From positions 1 to 64,000 of the forward strand of contig JAFOEY010000015.1 in NCBI GenBank assembly GCA_017387565.1: DNA of 64,000 nt. The letters run 5' to 3'. Source of the DNA: Lachnospiraceae bacterium. Its GTDB lineage: Bacteria > Bacillota > Clostridia > Lachnospirales > Lachnospiraceae. Shown piece by piece: positions 32,872-42,748 of the stretch. Every line of letters begins with the position of its first letter. The first letter of the stretch is position 1. Both the position numbers and the translations under genes were made by a program. The notes beneath the pieces are model-generated. The model had not been told where the DNA came from. It worked only from the letters and a program-made list of their open reading frames with translations, and searched no databases.

Positions 32872-35109
32872 ATGAATTATAAATATGCAAATATCTGTGT
32901 GGACATTTCACACGAAAAAGTAGATAAACCGTTTCAATATAAAATTCCAAAGGATTTGCAGGATAAGCTGGAGCCGGGGATGCAGGTGCTCATTCCGTTC
33001 GGAAAAGGCAATAAGCTGATTAAAGGGTTTGTTTTAGAATTAACCGATCAGTCGGAATATCCGGAAGAATTGTGCAAAGAGGTTGCAGAGGTGGTTTCAA
33101 CCGGGATCACAGCAGAAGGAAGAAGTATTGCCTTAGCATCCTGGATGAGAAAAAACTATGGTTCAACTTTGATCGCTGCATTGAAAACCGTTCTTCCGGT
33201 AAAGGAAAAGGTCAGGCAGATTGAGCAAAAAGACCTGATACTTTGTGCAACAAAAGAAGAACTGGAAGAGGCACTTGTTACAGCAAATAAAAAGCATCAT
33301 GTTGCAAAAGTGCGGCTTTTGGAGGCATTCAGGGATGTTGACAGCTTGTCTTATGAATTTGTGACAGGAAAGCTCAACATATCCGCACCAACCATAAAGG
33401 CGTTGGAAAAACAGAATATCATCCGCATTGAGAAACGGACCGAATATCGCAATCCGGTCAGGGTCCGCCAGACTATGATGCAGAAAAACACTTTAAATTC
33501 TGAGCAACAGTCTGTTGTGGATTCGTTTATTCGTGATTATGAAGCAGATATCAGAAAAACCTATTTGCTCAGAGGAGTAACCGGAAGCGGTAAAACCGAA
33601 GTATATATGGAAATCATTGCTTCTGTACTGGAAAAAGAAAAGCAGGTTATTGTTCTGATACCGGAAATCGCATTGACTTATCAGACGGTTTTTCGGTTTT
33701 ATAAAAGATTTGGAGACTGCGTTTCGGTCATGCATTCCAAGCTTTCAAAAGGAGAACGTTTTGATCAGTTTGAAAGAGCAAAAAAGGGTCAGATTGGGAT
33801 TATGATCGGACCAAGAAGTGCATTGTTTACACCATTTCCCAATTTAGGATTGATTATTATCGATGAAGAGCATGAAGGAAGTTATAAAAGTGACAACATG
33901 CCAAAGTTTCACGCAAGAGAGACGGCAGAATACATTGCTTCCACCATGCATGCAAGTGTGATATTGGGTTCGGCTACACCGTCTGTGACCAGTTATTATC
34001 GTGCACAAGCCGGCGAATATGGATATTTTTGTTTAAAGAACCGATATCAAAATCGTTTACTTCCAACGGTATATACCGTTGATCTTCGGGAAGAATTAAG
34101 AAAGGGAAACCGAAGTATTTTATCTCAGCTTTTATATGAGAAAATAAAAGACCGCCTGGAAAAAAAGCAGCAGATTATGTTATTTTTAAACAGACGCGGA
34201 TATGTTGGTTTTTTATCCTGCCGGAATTGCGGATATGTGGTAAAATGTCCGCATTGTGATGTTTCCCTGACCATGCATGGCAATCAGAGGATGATGTGTC
34301 ATTATTGCGGTTATGAGATGCCGGTTGTAAAACTTTGTCCGGAATGCGGGTCTAAACATATTGCAGGATTTAAGGCGGGAACCGAGCAGGTGGAACAAAG
34401 TGTCCAGAAGATGTTTCCACAAGCAAGAATTTTGCGTATGGATAAGGATACAACACAGACAAAAGACGGTTATGAAAAAATCCTTTCCGCGTTTGCAGAG
34501 CAGGAAGCAGATATTTTAATTGGGACACAGATGATTGTGAAAGGTCATGATTTCCCCATGGTAACGTTAGTTGGGGTACTGGCGGCTGATTTATCCCTTT
34601 CTGTGGGGGATTATCAGGCAGCAGAGCGTACATTCCAGCTTTTGACACAGGCTGTGGGAAGGGCCGGCAGGGGAGAAATTGCCGGAGAAGCGGTAATACA
34701 GACCTATCAGCCTGAGCATTATGCAGTTGTGACTGCTGCAAATCAGGACTATGACAGTTTTTACAAAAGCGAAATTGCATATCGGGAAGTATGCGGATAT
34801 CCGCCGGTGAAGCATATGCTGGCTATTTTACTTGCATCGGATGTTAAGACACTACTTGATGAGGTCGCAGTATCGCTTAGCGAAAAGCTGAAAGAACAAC
34901 TGGATATTTTTTATCAAATCATCGGACCGGCCGATGCAACGATTGGAAAAATTAATGATATTTATCGAAAGATAATTTATATTAGACATGATGAATATAA
35001 CAAACTGACAGAGGTTAAAGATTTGACAGAAGCGTTGATGGAGCAAAAGAAAAAAGAATGGAGCCGTTGCTGCGTTTATTTTGACTTTGATCCCATGAAC
35101 GGATATTAG
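32872..35109 (+). CDS. priA: Primosomal protein N' (PriA helicase)
   Basis: 745-aa helicase that restarts stalled replication forks. N-terminal DNA-binding domain, Walker A GVTGSGKTEVYM, DEEH box in IIIDEEHEGSYK, and a zinc-binding insertion with paired cysteines (CRNCGYVVKCPHC, CHYCG, CPECG). Helicase motifs V/VI are in IGTQMIVKGHDFP and QAVGRAGRGE. def follows ten bases later. Confidence 0.95.
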   Translation: MNYKYANICVDISHEKVDKPFQYKIPKDLQDKLEPGMQVLIPFGKGNKLIKGFVLELTDQSEYPEELCKEVAEVVSTGITAEGRSIALASWMRKNYGSTLIAALKTVLPVKEKVRQIEQKDLILCATKEELEEALVTANKKHHVAKVRLLEAFRDVDSLSYEFVTGKLNISAPTIKALEKQNIIRIEKRTEYRNPVRVRQTMMQKNTLNSEQQSVVDSFIRDYEADIRKTYLLRGVTGSGKTEVYMEIIASVLEKEKQVIVLIPEIALTYQTVFRFYKRFGDCVSVMHSKLSKGERFDQFERAKKGQIGIMIGPRSALFTPFPNLGLIIIDEEHEGSYKSDNMPKFHARETAEYIASTMHASVILGSATPSVTSYYRAQAGEYGYFCLKNRYQNRLLPTVYTVDLREELRKGNRSILSQLLYEKIKDRLEKKQQIMLFLNRRGYVGFLSCRNCGYVVKCPHCDVSLTMHGNQRMMCHYCGYEMPVVKLCPECGSKHIAGFKAGTEQVEQSVQKMFPQARILRMDKDTTQTKDGYEKILSAFAEQEADILIGTQMIVKGHDFPMVTLVGVLAADLSLSVGDYQAAERTFQLLTQAVGRAGRGEIAGEAVIQTYQPEHYAVVTAANQDYDSFYKSEIAYREVCGYPPVKHMLAILLASDVKTLLDEVAVSLSEKLKEQLDIFYQIIGPADATIGKINDIYRKIIYIRHDEYNKLTEVKDLTEALMEQKKKEWSRCCVYFDFDPMNGY

Positions 35110-35119
35110 GAGGAAGAAT

Positions 35120-35593
35120 ATGGCTTTAAGAAACATTAGGGAATTGGGAGATCCTGTTCTAAACAAGAAATGTAAGGAAGTAAAAGAAATAACGGAACGT
35201 ACCAGAGATTTGATTGACGATATGTTTGAGACCATGTATGAGGCAGAAGGTGTAGGTCTTGCTGCTCCACAGGTTGGTATTTTAAAAAGAATCTGTGTCA
35301 TCGATTGTGGAGATGACCCGATTTTGCTGATTAATCCCAAGGTATTGGAGACCAGCGGCGAACAGACCGGACAGGAAGGCTGCCTTTCCGTTCCCGGGAA
35401 ATGCGGCGTTGTAACAAGACCCAATTATGTCAAAGTACTTGCATATAATGAAAACATGGAGCCTTTCGAAATCGAGGGAACCGAACTGCTGGCACGTGCA
35501 ATGATGCACGAAATTGACCATTTAGACGGACATGTTTATACGGAACTGGTAGAAGGTCCTTTGTATGATGTCGCTGAGGCACCTGAGGAATAG
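35120..35593 (+). CDS. def: Peptide deformylase
   Basis: 157-aa metallohydrolase that removes the N-formyl group from new proteins. All three motifs are present: GVGLAAPQVG, EGCLSVPG (metal Cys) and HEIDHLDG (HExxH). It precedes fmt, the enzyme that makes the formylated initiator tRNA, by 24 bases. Confidence 0.97.
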   Translation: MALRNIRELGDPVLNKKCKEVKEITERTRDLIDDMFETMYEAEGVGLAAPQVGILKRICVIDCGDDPILLINPKVLETSGEQTGQEGCLSVPGKCGVVTRPNYVKVLAYNENMEPFEIEGTELLARAMMHEIDHLDGHVYTELVEGPLYDVAEAPEE

Positions 35594-35617
35594 ACTGGGA
35601 AAACAAGGAGTATAAAT

Positions 35618-36544
35618 ATGAAAGTAGTATATATGGGAACCCCTGATTTTGCGGTCGGCCCTTTAGAGGCACTGATTGCGGCGGGATATGAAGTGACGGC
35701 TGTTGTGACGCAGCCTGATAAAGCAAAAGGCAGAAGTGATAAATTGCTTCCTTCGCCGGTAAAAGCATGTGCGCTTGAGCACAATATTCCGGTTTTAACG
35801 CCCGTCAAAATTAAGACTCCGGAGGCCGTTACCGAATTATCGCAATATGAAGCCGATATTTTTGTGGTTGCTGCATTTGGACAGATTTTATCGGAAGAGA
35901 TTTTAAATATGCCAAAGTATGGCTGTATCAATATTCACGCATCCCTGTTGCCCAAATACCGAGGAGCAGCACCGATACAGTGGAGTATCATTGATAAAGA
36001 GAAAGAAACAGGAATTACCATTATGCAGATGGATAAAGGTCTGGATACCGGAGACATCCTTTTTCAAAAGGTTGTGCCGATTGATGATGAAGACACCGGA
36101 GAAAGCCTGTTTGAAAAACTGGCCAAAGCCGGTTCGGAATTTTTGATTGAGGTTTTGCCTAAAATTGAAGCAGGGGATGTGCATCCGATTAAGCAGGATG
36201 CAACAAAAAGCACCTATGCAGGCATGCTCACGAAAGCCCATGGAAGGATTGACTGGACGAAAGATGCTGATACCATCGAACATCTTGTGAGGGGCTTAAA
36301 TTCCTGGCCGAGTGCTTATACACAATTGCAGGGAAAACAGTTGAAAATCTGGAAATCCCATGTGATAGAAAAAAAAGGCGGAGAGCCCGGATGCGTATGC
36401 GAAGTGACAAAGGATTCGATTGTTGTTGCGACCGGAAAAGATGCATTGGCAATTACAGAATTGCAGCTTGAAGGCAAAAAAAGAATGTCTGCAAAAGATT
36501 TTCTGGTCGGCAGGACGGTTGAGATTGGAACAATGCTGGGATGA
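35618..36544 (+). CDS. fmt: Methionyl-tRNA formyltransferase
   Basis: 308-aa enzyme formylating initiator Met-tRNA. The N-terminal formyltransferase domain has the catalytic Asn/His region NIHASLLPKYRGAAPIQW and DTGDIL; the C-terminal tRNA-binding domain ends with RMSAKDFLVGR. Full length. It sits between def and rsmB in the conserved order. Confidence 0.97.
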   Translation: MKVVYMGTPDFAVGPLEALIAAGYEVTAVVTQPDKAKGRSDKLLPSPVKACALEHNIPVLTPVKIKTPEAVTELSQYEADIFVVAAFGQILSEEILNMPKYGCINIHASLLPKYRGAAPIQWSIIDKEKETGITIMQMDKGLDTGDILFQKVVPIDDEDTGESLFEKLAKAGSEFLIEVLPKIEAGDVHPIKQDATKSTYAGMLTKAHGRIDWTKDADTIEHLVRGLNSWPSAYTQLQGKQLKIWKSHVIEKKGGEPGCVCEVTKDSIVVATGKDALAITELQLEGKKRMSAKDFLVGRTVEIGTMLG

Positions 36545-36558
36545 CGTAAAGAGGTAAT

Positions 36559-37863
36559 ATGACAAATACGAGAGAAATCGCGCTGGACTGTGTCATCGAA
36601 ATCATGGAAAAGAAGCAGTACAGCCATTATGTTTTAAAACAGGTGCTGGATAAATATGGTTTCTTGGAAAAAAGAGATCGTTCCTTTATAAAATGTGTTA
36701 CGGAAGGTACTATAGAGCGGGCAATAGAGCTGGATTACGTGATTGATCAATTTTCGAAAGTAAAAGTAAAGAAAATGAAACCATTGATTCGCTCTTTAAT
36801 GCGTATGAGTGTGTACCAGCTCTTGTATATGGATAAGACCATGGATGCGGCCGTATGCAACGAAGCGGTTAAGCTTGCATCCAAGAGAGGATTTCAATCC
36901 TTAAAAGGTTTTGTGAACGGGGTTCTTCGAACCATTGCGCGCAATAAAGAAAATATTGTTTATCCGGATGTTGCAACGAATCCGATTCTCTACTTGTCTG
37001 TTCGCTATTCCATGCCGGAATGGATTGTTTCGATGTGGACGGAACAGATGGGATTCGAAGAGACAGAGCGCATTTTACAGGGATTAATCGAAAAACGTCC
37101 TTTGATGATTCGTATGGATGAAGGTATGAAGGATGCAGAAAAAACGTCCTTGCTGGAAACCTTTACGAAGGAACACATTGATTTGGAACAGCTTCCGACA
37201 CTTCCCTATGCTTATCTTGTGAAAAATCCGGACAGAGTGGATAATCTTCCGGGATTTGCAGAAGGAAAAATTATGATACAGGATGCCGGTTCTATGGAGA
37301 TTGTGGAGTTTGCCGATATTCAAAAAGACTGGTATATCGTTGATGTGTGCGGAGCACCCGGAGGAAAAGCTTTGCATGCTGCCTCCAAACTTCAAGGAAG
37401 CGGATATGTCAGTGTCCGTGATTTATCGGAAAGAAAAATGGAACTCATTCTTGAAAATATCAGACGGAGCGGCTACCAAAATATCGCTGCAAAAGTGTGG
37501 GATGCTACGGTTTTAGATGAAGGCGAGATTGGAAAGGCTGATCTTGTGATTGCCGATTTGCCCTGTTCGGGACTTGGTGTGGTTGGACGAAAGGCTGATA
37601 TCAAATACCGTCTGGCAAAAAGCGATGTCACAGAGATTGCCGCCTTGCAGCGTCAAATTTTAGAAACAGTAAAACAATATGTGAAAACAGGTGGATTTCT
37701 TTTGTTTTCAACCTGCACTCTGACAAAAGAAGAAAATGAAGATAATGTGCATTGGTTTGAGAATCAATCTGCATTTAATTTGGTAAAGGAAAAAACGTTA
37801 TATCCGGCTCCAAATGGTCTGACGGACGGATTTTATATGGCGTTGTTTCAAAAAGAAGAGTAG
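36559..37863 (+). CDS. rsmB: 16S rRNA cytosine-967 methyltransferase (RsmB)
   Basis: 434-aa m5C methyltransferase. An N-terminal NusB-like RNA-binding domain (about 1-130) precedes a Rossmann methyltransferase with SAM loop DVCGAPGGKALHAAS, the PCSG motif (ADLPCSGLGVVG) and the second active-site Cys in STCTLTKEENE. rlmN begins two bases after its stop. Confidence 0.95.
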   Translation: MTNTREIALDCVIEIMEKKQYSHYVLKQVLDKYGFLEKRDRSFIKCVTEGTIERAIELDYVIDQFSKVKVKKMKPLIRSLMRMSVYQLLYMDKTMDAAVCNEAVKLASKRGFQSLKGFVNGVLRTIARNKENIVYPDVATNPILYLSVRYSMPEWIVSMWTEQMGFEETERILQGLIEKRPLMIRMDEGMKDAEKTSLLETFTKEHIDLEQLPTLPYAYLVKNPDRVDNLPGFAEGKIMIQDAGSMEIVEFADIQKDWYIVDVCGAPGGKALHAASKLQGSGYVSVRDLSERKMELILENIRRSGYQNIAAKVWDATVLDEGEIGKADLVIADLPCSGLGVVGRKADIKYRLAKSDVTEIAALQRQILETVKQYVKTGGFLLFSTCTLTKEENEDNVHWFENQSAFNLVKEKTLYPAPNGLTDGFYMALFQKEE

Positions 37864-37865
37864 AA

Positions 37866-38903
37866 ATGGAAAAGACAGATATCAAATCACTAAACAAAAC
37901 TGAGTTGCGGCAGGTAATAGAGGCAATGGGCGAAAAGAAATTTCGCGCAGACCAGTTGTATGACTGGATGCATGTGAAGTTAGCCCGCAGTTTCGATGAA
38001 ATGACTAATATTTCCAAAGCATTTCGGGAACAATGTAAAGAGACATTTTTATATACATCGCTGTCTGCTGTTTGTGTGCAGGAATCCAAACTGGACGGTA
38101 CCAAAAAATATCTGTTTGCCTTAGAAGACGGAAATGTTGTAGAGAGTGTGCTGATGCGGTATAAGCATGGAAACAGCGTTTGTATTTCATCGCAGGTCGG
38201 TTGCCGGATGGGCTGCCGGTTTTGTGCTTCCACACTGGATGGTCTGACACGCAATCTGAAACCGTCGGAAATGTTAGATCAGATTTATGCCATCAGCCGT
38301 CTGATTGGGGAGAGGATTTCCAATGTTGTGGTCATGGGAACCGGTGAGCCTCTGGATAATTATGAAAATCTGATTACCTTTATAAAACTGCTTTCAGATG
38401 AAAACGGACTGAACATCAGCCAGCGGAATATCACAGTTTCGACATGCGGAATTGTCCCTAATATTTACAGGCTGGCGGAGGAAAAACTCCAGATTACCCT
38501 TGCCTTGTCATTACATGGTGCAACGGATGCAAAAAGACAGGAGCTTATGCCGATTGCAAAGGCATATCAGATTTCCGAACTGATGGAAGCGGTCGATACT
38601 TATTTTGAAAAAACAGGCAGACGCATTACGTTTGAATACAGTCTGGTAGCAGGTGTAAATGATACTGATGAAGATGTTATGAATTTGACAGCTCTTGCGT
38701 CGGGCAGAAACTGTCATATTAATCTGATTCCGGTCAATCCCATTAAAGAGCGCGATTACAGGCAACCGAAGCAGGAGTATGTGACTGCATTTAAAAATAA
38801 ACTTGAAAAAAATCGAATTAATGTTACTATTAGAAGAGAAATGGGCAGGGATATTGATGGTGCCTGCGGACAGTTAAGAAAGAGACATTTAGAAGAAAGT
38901 TAA
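37866..38903 (+). CDS. rlmN: 23S rRNA A2503 / tRNA A37 methyltransferase (RlmN)
   Basis: 345-aa radical-SAM methyltransferase. The 4Fe-4S motif CRMGCRFC is visible, as are GTGEPLDNYEN and the catalytic Cys near the end (GACGQLR). It methylates C2 of adenosine in rRNA and some tRNAs. It overlaps nothing but is packed between rsmB and the phosphatase gene. Confidence 0.96.
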   Translation: MEKTDIKSLNKTELRQVIEAMGEKKFRADQLYDWMHVKLARSFDEMTNISKAFREQCKETFLYTSLSAVCVQESKLDGTKKYLFALEDGNVVESVLMRYKHGNSVCISSQVGCRMGCRFCASTLDGLTRNLKPSEMLDQIYAISRLIGERISNVVVMGTGEPLDNYENLITFIKLLSDENGLNISQRNITVSTCGIVPNIYRLAEEKLQITLALSLHGATDAKRQELMPIAKAYQISELMEAVDTYFEKTGRRITFEYSLVAGVNDTDEDVMNLTALASGRNCHINLIPVNPIKERDYRQPKQEYVTAFKNKLEKNRINVTIRREMGRDIDGACGQLRKRHLEES

Positions 38904-38922
38904 TGTATAGCAAGGAGGAAAC

Positions 38923-39681
38923 ATGTTGTTAGAGACATACTCCGCAACGGATATCGGCAGAAAAAGACAACTGAATCAGGATTATGTTTTTTCTTCAGTA
39001 AAACCACTTGGTAATATGCCCAATCTGTTTATTGTAGCAGATGGCATGGGTGGTCATAATGCCGGAGATTATGCGTCCAAATGTACAACGGAAACCGTTG
39101 TGAATGAAATTCAGAATTCTTTTGAAAAGAATCCGACAATTATCATTAAAAAGGCAATTAAAACAGCAAATGCCAAAATCAGAAAAGAAGCATCTGAAAA
39201 TGAAAATCTTTTTGGCATGGGAACGACACTGGTTATTGCCACGATTATCGGTAAATATCTGCAGGTTTCCAATATTGGGGATTCCAGATTGTATTTACTT
39301 AACAAAGATGGTTTGCGACAGGTTACGGAGGATCATTCTCTGGTTGAGGAGATGATTCGGCTGGGCGGACTGAGCAGGGAAGATGCCAGATTGCATCCGG
39401 ATAAAAATATTATAACCAGAGCTATCGGAGCAAAAGATGAGGTTGAGGCAGATTTCTTTACGGAGGAGCTCGAGACCGGGGATATCGTTTTAATATGTTC
39501 CGATGGTCTTACCAATATGCTTGAGGATAAAGAAATCGAAGCAATTTTATTAAACCCTGAAAAAGAGGAATTGATTCAAAAGGGTGATGCTTTGATTAAG
39601 GCAGCCAATGAAAACGGTGGAAAAGACAATATTGCCGTTGTTTTGGTCAGACTGGTTGAAGATGATGAGGTGAAAGAATGA
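38923..39681 (+). CDS. prpC: PP2C-type Ser/Thr protein phosphatase (PrpC/Stp)
   Basis: 252-aa metal-dependent phosphatase. Metal-binding segments are VADGMGGHNAGD and CSDGLTNML, with GDSRLYLL and GGKDNIAVVLV. It opposes the kinase encoded next: the two genes overlap by four bases (ATGA), the usual stp-prkC arrangement in Firmicutes. Confidence 0.95.
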   Translation: MLLETYSATDIGRKRQLNQDYVFSSVKPLGNMPNLFIVADGMGGHNAGDYASKCTTETVVNEIQNSFEKNPTIIIKKAIKTANAKIRKEASENENLFGMGTTLVIATIIGKYLQVSNIGDSRLYLLNKDGLRQVTEDHSLVEEMIRLGGLSREDARLHPDKNIITRAIGAKDEVEADFFTEELETGDIVLICSDGLTNMLEDKEIEAILLNPEKEELIQKGDALIKAANENGGKDNIAVVLVRLVEDDEVKE

Positions 39682-41855
39682 TAATACTTGGAATGTTAAT
39701 CGGAGACCGCTATGAGATTTTGGATAAAATCGGTACCGGCGGTATGAGCGATGTATATAAAGCAAAGGATCATAAACTGAACAGATTTGTTGCAGTGAAA
39801 GTTTTGAAACAGGAGTTTTCGGAAAATACCAATTTTGTTTCCAAATTCCGTGTGGAAGCCCAGGCTGCGGCAGGATTGATGCATCCTAACATTGTCGGTG
39901 TTTATGACGTTGGTGAAGAAGATGGTATCAATTATATCGTTATGGAGTTGATTGAGGGTATTACGCTCAAAAAATATATCGAGAAAAAATCCCGTCTTTC
40001 CATCAAAGAAGCAATCAGCATTGCCATTCAGGTATCCATGGGTATTGAGGCTGCACACAACAATCATATTATTCACAGGGATATCAAACCGCAGAATATT
40101 ATGATTTCCCGTGACGGCAAGGTAAAAGTCATGGATTTTGGTATTGCCAAGGCAGCAACCAGCAATACGATTACATCAAATGTCATGGGTAGTGTCCATT
40201 ATACTTCTCCTGAGCAGGCAAGAGGTGGCTTCTCGGATGAAAAGAGTGATATCTATTCTTTGGGATGTACCTTATTTGAAATGGTAACGGGACATGTGCC
40301 TTTTGATGGTGAAACAACGGTTGCCATTGCCATTAAACATATTCAGGATGAAATGCCTTCTCCCAGAGAATATGTTCCTGAAATTCCGGTATGTGTAGAA
40401 AAAATTATTTATAAATGTACGCAGAAAAGCCCTGATCGTCGTTATCAGAAGATGAGCGAGCTGACACTGGATTTAAAGAAATCACTGGTTACTCCGGATG
40501 AAGATTTTGTAACCATGATTGATGTGGATACAGCAGCCGCCACCAGACCGGTTACGGATGAAGAACTTGCATCCATCAAAGAGCGTACCGGTACTTTTGC
40601 GGTAGAAGATATTCATATGCGCTTAAACGAAGAAAAGCCAAAGCCCAGAAAATCCAAATTGATGATTATGGATGATGAGAGCGATGAAGATGAATATGAG
40701 GATGAAGACATCGAAGAAGAGGATGCAGATTACGACGAAGAAGAATATGAAGATGATGAATACGATGATGAGTACGATGATGATGATTTAGATCCCAAGA
40801 TGGAGCGTATTACAACAATTTTAGCCATCGTAGCAGCCGTTATCATCGGTGTGATTGCATTGGTACTTGTGGCAAATGCAATTGGTATTTTTAAAGGTAA
40901 TTCTGATTCGCAGGAAGAAGTATCCCAGATGGTAGAAGTGCTTAATGTGGCTGGTTTCAATGTAGATGCAGCGAAATCCACATTGGAAGAATTGTATTTG
41001 TCTGTAGATATTCAGTATGAAGAATCGACAGAAGTTCCGGAAAATATTGTCATCAGACAGAGTATTGCCGAAGGTGAAATGGTGGAAGAACACAGTCTGG
41101 TGATTTTAACAGTCAGCAGCGGCGTGTCCGGTATTGAGATACCTAATGTTGTCGGAAGTTCCGAGACAGATGCAACCACAGCATTAACGTCACTTGGATT
41201 CAGGGTTTCCAAAGAAACCGAATATTCTGATACCGTTGATGAAGGACTTGTTATTTTACAGTCACCGAATGCATTGGAAAAAGTTGCATCCGGATCTACT
41301 ATTGTATTAAAAATCAGTTCCGGACCTGCGGAAAAGCTGGTGACAGTTCCGGATTTAAGAGGTATGACTGAAAGTGCAGCAAAGGATAAGTTAGCGTCAG
41401 CTAATTTAAAGGTTGGAACGGTTACAGAGGAATACAGTGATTCGGTTACCAAGGGCAATGTCCTTTCCCAGAGTTATTCTCCCGGAACAGAAATCGGAGA
41501 AAACAGCACGGTTAATTTTGTTATCAGTCTAGGTAAAAAAGATGTATCTTATAAATATTCTGTTTCTCTTCCCGCTCCGGAAGGATATGTAGAAGGAACT
41601 ACGGTTACGATTACTTTGACGGATGCTTCCGGAACAAAGAAAGAATATACAACATCTTCTTTCCCTTTTGAAATCAATGAAACGGGATTGAAATCTGAAA
41701 CCGGTACTATTGTTATGAGTGGATTTAAAAAGGAATCACAGACGGTAGATACCGGAAGTGTTGACGAAGCAGGAAATCCGATTTATGAAACAGTAGAAAC
41801 CAATGTTCCGGTTGAATTCGGTGCCCAGAATGTAACCTTTACAAAGGCAGAATAG
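39678..41855 (+). CDS. prkC: PASTA-domain Ser/Thr protein kinase (PrkC/Stk)
   Basis: 725-aa membrane kinase. Cytoplasmic kinase domain about 10-270 with Lys41 and HRDIKPQN (133-140), a single membrane helix (about 378-405), then three PASTA repeats that bind muropeptides, starting near 415, 485 and 555, and a C-terminal Ig-like/Lys-Thr-rich end. Just before the membrane lies a very acidic stretch (about 332-373) of almost only D, E and Y, much richer than usual juxtamembrane linkers. The start overlaps prpC. Pairs with the phosphatase to regulate wall growth and dormancy exit. Confidence 0.94.
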   Translation: MIILGMLIGDRYEILDKIGTGGMSDVYKAKDHKLNRFVAVKVLKQEFSENTNFVSKFRVEAQAAAGLMHPNIVGVYDVGEEDGINYIVMELIEGITLKKYIEKKSRLSIKEAISIAIQVSMGIEAAHNNHIIHRDIKPQNIMISRDGKVKVMDFGIAKAATSNTITSNVMGSVHYTSPEQARGGFSDEKSDIYSLGCTLFEMVTGHVPFDGETTVAIAIKHIQDEMPSPREYVPEIPVCVEKIIYKCTQKSPDRRYQKMSELTLDLKKSLVTPDEDFVTMIDVDTAAATRPVTDEELASIKERTGTFAVEDIHMRLNEEKPKPRKSKLMIMDDESDEDEYEDEDIEEEDADYDEEEYEDDEYDDEYDDDDLDPKMERITTILAIVAAVIIGVIALVLVANAIGIFKGNSDSQEEVSQMVEVLNVAGFNVDAAKSTLEELYLSVDIQYEESTEVPENIVIRQSIAEGEMVEEHSLVILTVSSGVSGIEIPNVVGSSETDATTALTSLGFRVSKETEYSDTVDEGLVILQSPNALEKVASGSTIVLKISSGPAEKLVTVPDLRGMTESAAKDKLASANLKVGTVTEEYSDSVTKGNVLSQSYSPGTEIGENSTVNFVISLGKKDVSYKYSVSLPAPEGYVEGTTVTITLTDASGTKKEYTTSSFPFEINETGLKSETGTIVMSGFKKESQTVDTGSVDEAGNPIYETVETNVPVEFGAQNVTFTKAE

Positions 41856-41867
41856 GAATTGGGTTGC

Positions 41868-42746
41868 ATGCAGGGAATTATTGTAAAAGGAATTGCAGGA
41901 TTTTATTATGTCCGTTGTACGGACGGCATCGTATATGAGTGCAAAGCCAAAGGTGTTTTCAGGAAAGACCATAAAAAGCCATTGGTAGGTGACCTGGTAT
42001 CCATGGAGATTCTGGACCAGGAAAAAGCACTGGGGCATATTTTAGAAATTAAGGATCGCAAGAACGAATTGATACGCCCGGCTGTGGCAAATATTGATCA
42101 GTCAATGGTCATTTTTGCAGCGGCGCATCCGATTCCTAATTTAGGATTACTTGATCGGTTTTTGATTCAGATGGAACATTATAATATTCCGACGATTATC
42201 TGTTTTAACAAAGCCGATCTGGTTTCCGATGCGGATTTGGAGTATTTAGAGCAGATTTATGAAAAAGCAGGATACCGGACTGTTTTGATCAGTGCAAAAA
42301 AAGAGCAGGGAATTGATTTGGTTCGGGAATTGTTAAGAGGTAAGGTAACAACCGTAGCCGGTCCGAGTGGAGTTGGTAAATCCACATTAATCAATCTTTT
42401 GCAGGACCGGGTGATTATGGAAACCGGCTCTGTGAGTGAAAAGATTGCAAGAGGAAAGCATACGACCAGACATAGTGAGCTGTTGGAGATTGACCGGGAT
42501 ACGTTTATTTTTGACACACCGGGATTTAGCTCCTTGGATGTATCATACTTGTTACCGGAAGAATTGGAGAATTGTTTTCCCGAGATGAGAAGATATCGGG
42601 ATAAATGCAGGTTTTTGGGATGTGCACATATCCATGAACCTGATTGTGGGGTAAAGCAGGCTCTTACTTTAGGAAAAATCAGTAAAGAGCGTTACGACGA
42701 CTATGTAAATCTATATGCGGAATGCAAAAACAAAAGGAGATACTAG
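41868..42746 (+). CDS. rsgA: Ribosome small-subunit biogenesis GTPase RsgA
   Basis: 292-aa circularly permuted GTPase that checks 30S maturation. An OB fold opens the protein (MQGIIVKGIAGFYYV), then G4 NKADL, G1 GPSGVGKST and G3 DTPGF in permuted order, and a C-terminal zinc site (CRFLGCAHIHEPDC). I chose ATG 41868; the in-frame TTG at 41859 is too near the ribosome-binding site. rpe starts three bases after its stop. Confidence 0.95.
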   Translation: MQGIIVKGIAGFYYVRCTDGIVYECKAKGVFRKDHKKPLVGDLVSMEILDQEKALGHILEIKDRKNELIRPAVANIDQSMVIFAAAHPIPNLGLLDRFLIQMEHYNIPTIICFNKADLVSDADLEYLEQIYEKAGYRTVLISAKKEQGIDLVRELLRGKVTTVAGPSGVGKSTLINLLQDRVIMETGSVSEKIARGKHTTRHSELLEIDRDTFIFDTPGFSSLDVSYLLPEELENCFPEMRRYRDKCRFLGCAHIHEPDCGVKQALTLGKISKERYDDYVNLYAECKNKRRY

Positions 42747-42748
42747 CA

